A stretch of 64,000 nt of DNA from Struthidea cinerea (lineage: Eukaryota; Chordata; Aves; Passeriformes; Corcoracidae): contig VZTI01002586.1 in NCBI GenBank assembly GCA_013397865.1, positions 71,274-135,273 of the forward strand. The letters run 5' to 3'. Every line of letters begins with the position of its first letter. Position 1 is the stretch's first letter. Position numbers and translations under genes: made by a program. Under the pieces are notes generated by a model. It made no database searches and had not been told where the DNA came from. It saw nothing but the letters and a program-made list of their open reading frames with translations. Below are positions 59,201 to 64,000 of the stretch, in pieces.

Positions 59201-60374
59201 ACTGCCCTGGTCCTGCTGCCACACCAATGCTGGTACAGGCCGGGTGCCATTGTCCTTGTCCATCTGGGCACACTTGGCTCATATCCAGCCAGATAATGAC
59301 CATCATCCCCAAGTGCCTTCCTGCTGGGCAGCCCTTAAGCCCCTCTGCCCCCAGCCTGTAGCTCTGCATGGGGTCGTTGTGACCCAAGGGCAGGACCTGG
59401 CACTTGGCCTTGTTTAACCTCAGCCCACTGATCCATCTTATCCAGATCCTTCTGTAGAGCCTTCCTGCCTTCAGTGCTACCCAGGAGCTGTAAGAGGTTT
59501 GCAAGATTACTAAACTGTGTCTTTCTGTAATCCAGACCAATTTATGAACCTGTTGCATACTTTGGCAAGTTTCATTTGGATTGAAGATCCATTAATCATG
59601 CTGTTATCCTTTGCAGAGCTGAATATTGCAGCAGATTCTTTTTCTATGTGTGCAGTATATGATTGTGAGGAAGAAAGAACTCTTTTGAGCCAGGACTTCT
59701 TATGTTTTTCATGATTGTGTGTTAGGTGCCATTTTATATCTGTTGCACAAAATACACCAAAGAAGGCAAAAGCTGATAAAGTGAGGATTGACCTTCACAG
59801 TTAAACTATATAATAAAAAAAAAAATTATATCCCAAGATGCTGTATTGAGGTGAAAGGCAGAAGGGTACTGTAAGGATAAACATGACATGAAAGTAAGTG
59901 CAAAGGCTGAAGTCTAAGAAAACTATAGGGGGATAAACTTTGATAGTCCAGTTGCTGTGAACAAAACCACCACCAAAAAAAACCAAAGTAGTGTAAAGTT
60001 TTAAACTAAAATGTGTGTGGCATTATCCCAATCCCTTTGTGTGTGTAGTCTCACTAGTCAAACTTCTGGAGACAGAATGAAAACCCTGAACTGGCTCTTA
60101 TGTTAATCTCTCAAACTGAATGAAGTAACCCAGTAACTGAGTAGCTTGGGGTTTTGGGTGATTTGTCTCTGATTCATGGCACTGTGAGTGTGGCCCGTAT
60201 CAAGGACTAAGATCGTCTGAGGTGTGATACAGGTTGGTTGTGACCATAAGATGTAATTTATCCTTTATTTCTTTTTATCTTACTTGTAAGACTCAAAAAG
60301 GGTGTAGTGTTTCGGAAAGCACTGAGATCTGCAGACAGGGGAAACATAGTTTAGAGAAAGTATTTCTTTTCCAG
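56273..60374 (+). other. EMSY: EMSY intron 6
   Basis: 4.1 kb with one antisense CR1 copy (58690-59510). Nothing else recognised. Confidence 0.8.
58690..59510 (-). mobile_element. CR1 LINE fragment (3' end), minus strand
   Basis: Antisense CR1 over about 820 bp (GTCAAGATCATCTAGGTTCA, CTTCCAGACTGTTGTCTCCC, CCTGGGAGAAGAGCCCAACC, TGCTCCTGGTGCTCCAAACC, CCCAGGAGCTGTAAGAGG). The minus-strand frame 58782-59108 encodes the CR1 protein tail (RGNSLKLCQGRSRSDIRKK). It lies in EMSY intron 6, opposite to the gene. Confidence 0.92.
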
Positions 60375-60634
60375 GTGTCAGCTGCTCAGATGATGATGAA
60401 AAGCCCCGCAAAAGACGGCGAACAAATTCTTCTAGTTCTTCCCCTGTTCTCCTGAAAGAAGTCCCGAAGGCAGTGACTCCTGTCACTAAAACTATCACAG
60501 TGCCTGTAAGTGGCAGCCCCAAAATGAGTAATATAATGCAGAGCATTGCCAACTCCTTACCACCACACATGTCGCCTGTGAAAATAACCTTCACTAAGCC
60601 CTCAACACAGACAACAAACACCACAACACAGAAG
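60375..60634 (+). CDS. EMSY: EMSY exon 7 (last exon in the window)
   Basis: 260 bp; acceptor TTTCTTTTCCAG, donor GTATGT. It encodes SVSCSDDDEKPRKRRRTNSS then SSSPVLLKEVPKAVTPVTKT and continues to HMSPVKITFTKPSTQTTNTT and TQK, ending on a codon boundary. KPRKRRR is a likely nuclear localisation signal, preceded by an acidic CSDDDEK patch. The human protein continues for about 1000 residues, so only about one fifth of the protein is encoded here (278 codons). Confidence 0.97.
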
Positions 60635-60866
60635 GTATGTGGGGGAAGCTGCCAAATGTTACTTTATTCTGGTTTTATCAATGAATAAGATGTGATATTT
60701 GACTCTTCCTTTCTATGATCTGACTAGCTGTTTTTTAAGGATTGCACTTGGGATAAGGTAATCCCTCTTTAAAACGAACAAAGGGAAAACCAAACTCTTG
60801 TATGAATTTAGTTCACCTGTGTGTGAAAGGACCTGGATTGACAGCCGTGGAGACTGAAGCCCTCTT

Positions 60867-60897
<31 letters not shown>

Positions 60898-63800
60898 CGG
60901 GAGTGCAAGCTTCCCCCAGACTGCCCCACCAATGTGCCTCAACCCTGACCTGAAGGGACCACTTCTAGGGATGAGAGGGGATTCAGTCTCCATGCTCATT
61001 CAATTCTTGGCCTGTCTGGTGAGACTGCCAACAAGGTTACCAGTTAGTACCATTTGTGGTGTTGGGTTTTGTGATATGGACACTAGTCCACTGAGAACTG
61101 GATCACATAGGCCACTGAACAGCCTTCAGATGGTAACAACTATTGGTCAAAGGTAATCTTTCTTATTTCTATTTTCCTTTTTCATAATTATTCTTTGCAG
61201 TAGTAGAATTCCAGGAGAGATGGCATGGGCTTTCCCTTGCCAAGCCTTTTATCTAGAGACTAGTTTTTTGGGGTCTATAATGCTTATTCTTGGAGCTGGT
61301 CAAAGTCCGGGGGGCTTTATTTTCTTTTCAGTACTGGTGTGCCATTTCTCATTCTACATTAACAGTGTTACAGTGGTCAAAATCAGTTGCATTATTTCAG
61401 CTGAGTGTGCCTAGCTTTCACCACAATGCAGTGTGCAGAAAAGGTTTTGCTTGTTTAAATTTTGGATTGGACTTAGATTTTTAAGTGCCTAATTTATGGC
61501 ATGACTATATTCCCATTCTTTAGGAGGCATTTCAGTTGTGTCTATTGTTCTGTTCTTAGAATGTAAAAAAAAAAAAATGAATGGTTCAGACCAAGTTCAT
61601 TCTTGGCACAGTTATTAATTACAGCAGGCTTCAGGGAGATGTAGTGTCTCTGTGGAATTAATTTCACCTTGATACCAACAGACTTGTGGTAGGCTGGCCA
61701 CTAACAAGCCTTTTTTTCCAACTGTGAGAGTTTGACTATTGAGCTCAAACCTTTGCATGGTATTTTTTCTACTAGTCGTCTTAATTGCTTTATGACTATT
61801 TTCGGATTAACAGAGTTCCTCTGTTTTTTGAAAGTTTAAAACCAAGTAAGATTGACTGAAGTAATGTGCAATAAAGATCTTGCTTTCTGACCTCTTCCCA
61901 CTCCAGGGAAGATGCTTTCATTTGATTCACTGTTCTTTAACAGTGTCCTTAATCAAATTTCATCTCTGAATACATGAGTGTGTAAGAGATCCATGAGTGA
62001 GCATAAACCATCAAATTAAATGTTCTGCATTCAGTACAGCAAATCCACAGCTACTACAGGGCTTAACCTATCCATCCTATTGCACATTAGGGTTATAATT
62101 TGTGCAGGAAGAAATTTTTGCTGTAAACAGCTGTGCGGTTGTATTAAGCATGGTGTTATGTATCATGGAAATTAAAGACAGTGTATTAAGTCTCCAAAAG
62201 AGTGGACTGTTGATAGGACCTTTCCTGCAGTTGTGCCTCTGTGCTTGTTCTGACGTGGAAATTTTAGAGTTTACTTTGCATTCTATTATTTGACTGTCTT
62301 ACTAATCTGCAATGACAGGAAAATCAGTGCTTGTTTTGTTAGGCAGCCAGAGTAGCATTTGTATTTGAACTTGTCACACTGCCCTCTTTTGCTGGATTTA
62401 GATATGCCAAAATATATAACTGGATGATTTTGGTGGGAGAAATCCCCTTTAGTCGTTTTAAATTAAATGTCAGTCTTGCTCATTCATATCCAACAGCACA
62501 TTTCCGATTTGAGTATAAGTTGTTAGATGTGAATGAAATTCTTTGTTTCTGCATGCCAGCTCTTTGAATTGTTTTGACATTTTAGTGGGTTGGAGGAACA
62601 ACTAATAATGTCACAGCTCCAGTTTCTGGATTCTCTTGTAATAAAGTCACTTGTCTAGGACACAGAAGGAATCTAGCTAGTGAAGTTTCTGGCAGTTATA
62701 ATACTTTTATTTTTTCAGGGACTAAGTTTTGACATCTCTCAAAATAGAGCTGACAGGACTAATTTCAGTACATGTTGGGAATTGGATTTTACTGTAACAA
62801 TTAAAACCAACAACAACAAAATTACCACCTTGATTTGTGTGTGTGTATGTGTTTAAAGTCAGGCAGTTTCTCTGCTGTAGAACATGGGATGCAGTTTTGG
62901 TACCCATGATGAGATTATTTGGATCATTTCAACATATATGAGAAAACAGTATTTCAGAAATACAGTGGTTGTGATTTGAACTTTAATATTTAAATTTTTA
63001 CCTGAATTTTGTTTTCTGGATATACTTCATACATGAAGATTACTGGACTTTGCTCTGCTCTTTTAATTTTGAAAGATGAGATTGAATAGATAGACCCAAA
63101 CCTGCTTAGTCACAGTATAGCAGTCACTGTTGAACTGTAATGCTTTACAGGCTTTATTCCTTCCTTGATTAAATAAAGTGTTTTTAAGTGATAATCTTGG
63201 ACTTAAGGAAATGCAGTAGTCTGCAGGAGTTGCAGTTATGCCCAGATTCATTCTACATATCTGTACTTAGTTGTGATGCTGAACTTGCCCTGTTGTAGTA
63301 TAGTTTATATTCCCACTAACCTGTAATATGCCTATTTTAACTGCAAGTTGTCCTTTGACTGAATTCCTAAATTAGTTACCCTGGGTGGAATGGAGCTGAC
63401 CCTAAACGTCAGAGAGTTGGGAAGTATTCCTTGTGTTAACTGACAGTTTAAGAAACAGGATAAAACTTCAGGGGCGTATCATAGAATCTTTTCACTTCTA
63501 ATTCTCACGCTAGAACAAGCTGTGTCATGTTCAGCTCATCTGCATGTTTGTAGCCTAAGAGCAATTTGAGAAAGGTGTTTTGATTAAATCAAGATTAGGC
63601 AGGATGCAAGAATAAGACTGATGCAGAGAAAATGTTCTCACTGGAGAATGCAATCAAGTAGAAAAGGAGCAGAACATGGAAACCTTGTCCTTCAGATACT
63701 GATTAGTTGTGGTCAACCTGCTATAGCTTGTGGGGGTAGTAAAGTTTTGATTTTCCTCACATCAAGATACTAAAGGTTTATCTAAGCAGCAGAGACCATC

Positions 63801-64000
63801 AAACTAAGAACTGAGGCAAAAGGAGAGGCAGAACCAGCCATGGTGGTGAAATTTGCTTTTTTAATAATGCTTTTATTCCATCCATGTGGCTACTTCCCTT
63901 TTTTTTTTTTTNNNNNNNNNNNNNNNNNNNNNNNNNNNNNNNNNNNNNNNNNNNAATTTTTCTTTAAGCAAATTATGAAGTTGTAATCTTGCTGCTTGAT
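60635..64000 (+). other. EMSY: EMSY intron 7, incomplete at window end
   Basis: No sequence matching the next expected EMSY exon is seen before the window ends. Contains a CA/TG-rich tract near 62838 and a 43-base N gap at 63912-63954 after a poly-T run. Confidence 0.7.
63912..63954. other. assembly gap, 43 N
   Basis: Run of N following a T homopolymer. Confidence 1.

Noticed and set aside
1..64000. tRNA, rRNA or CRISPR arrays
   Set aside because: None recognised by eye. The repeats here are dispersed or simple; no regularly spaced repeat-spacer array occurs, and CRISPR is not expected in a vertebrate.

Overview
This is vertebrate nuclear DNA, almost certainly from a bird and perhaps a passerine. 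Genes are split into short exons with consensus GT/AG splice sites. The commonest repeats are 5'-truncated CR1 LINE fragments and retroviral solo LTRs, as in avian genomes. Two conserved protein-coding genes are present, both recognised by protein similarity recalled from the human genes. They are transcribed away from each other, in the arrangement I recall for human 11q13.5.

Layout. Positions 1-18.2 kb are gene-poor, repeat-rich flank downstream of THAP12: LTRs, CR1 pieces, two microsatellites and a small complex rearrangement at 13.7-15.7 kb. THAP12 lies on the minus strand from about 18.25 kb (3' end) to a GC-rich promoter near 35.0-35.75 kb. Its large terminal exon (19171-21116) and three upstream coding exons (21384-21420, 22375-22482, 23982-24102) are all visible. 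The first coding exon is absent from the readable sequence and probably lies in the 471-base N gap at 35072-35542. Its first intron (about 11 kb) carries CR1 copies, a solo LTR and a decayed endogenous retrovirus with recognisable pol remnants (29.3-31.5 kb).

Positions 36-46.3 kb separate the two promoters and hold CR1 fragments and several solo LTRs, but no gene I can support. EMSY starts in a strong CpG island at 46.4-47.65 kb and runs rightward off the window. One non-coding exon and six coding exons (278 codons, in frame throughout) are seen, ending at 60634. The next exon is not in the window.

The two gene products are not known to work together. THAP12 is a domesticated-transposase zinc-finger protein; EMSY is a chromatin repressor that binds BRCA2. 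Both promoters carry NRF1-type palindromes. The EMSY promoter also has a duplicated composite module resembling the ZNF143/THAP11 element next to an NRF1 site.

The least expected structure is at 13.68-15.74 kb: a 95-bp sequence repeated without mismatch 1.9 kb away, directly beside a perfect 52-bp inverted repeat. This looks like a template-switch rearrangement (or an assembly error). No complete new biological system was found.
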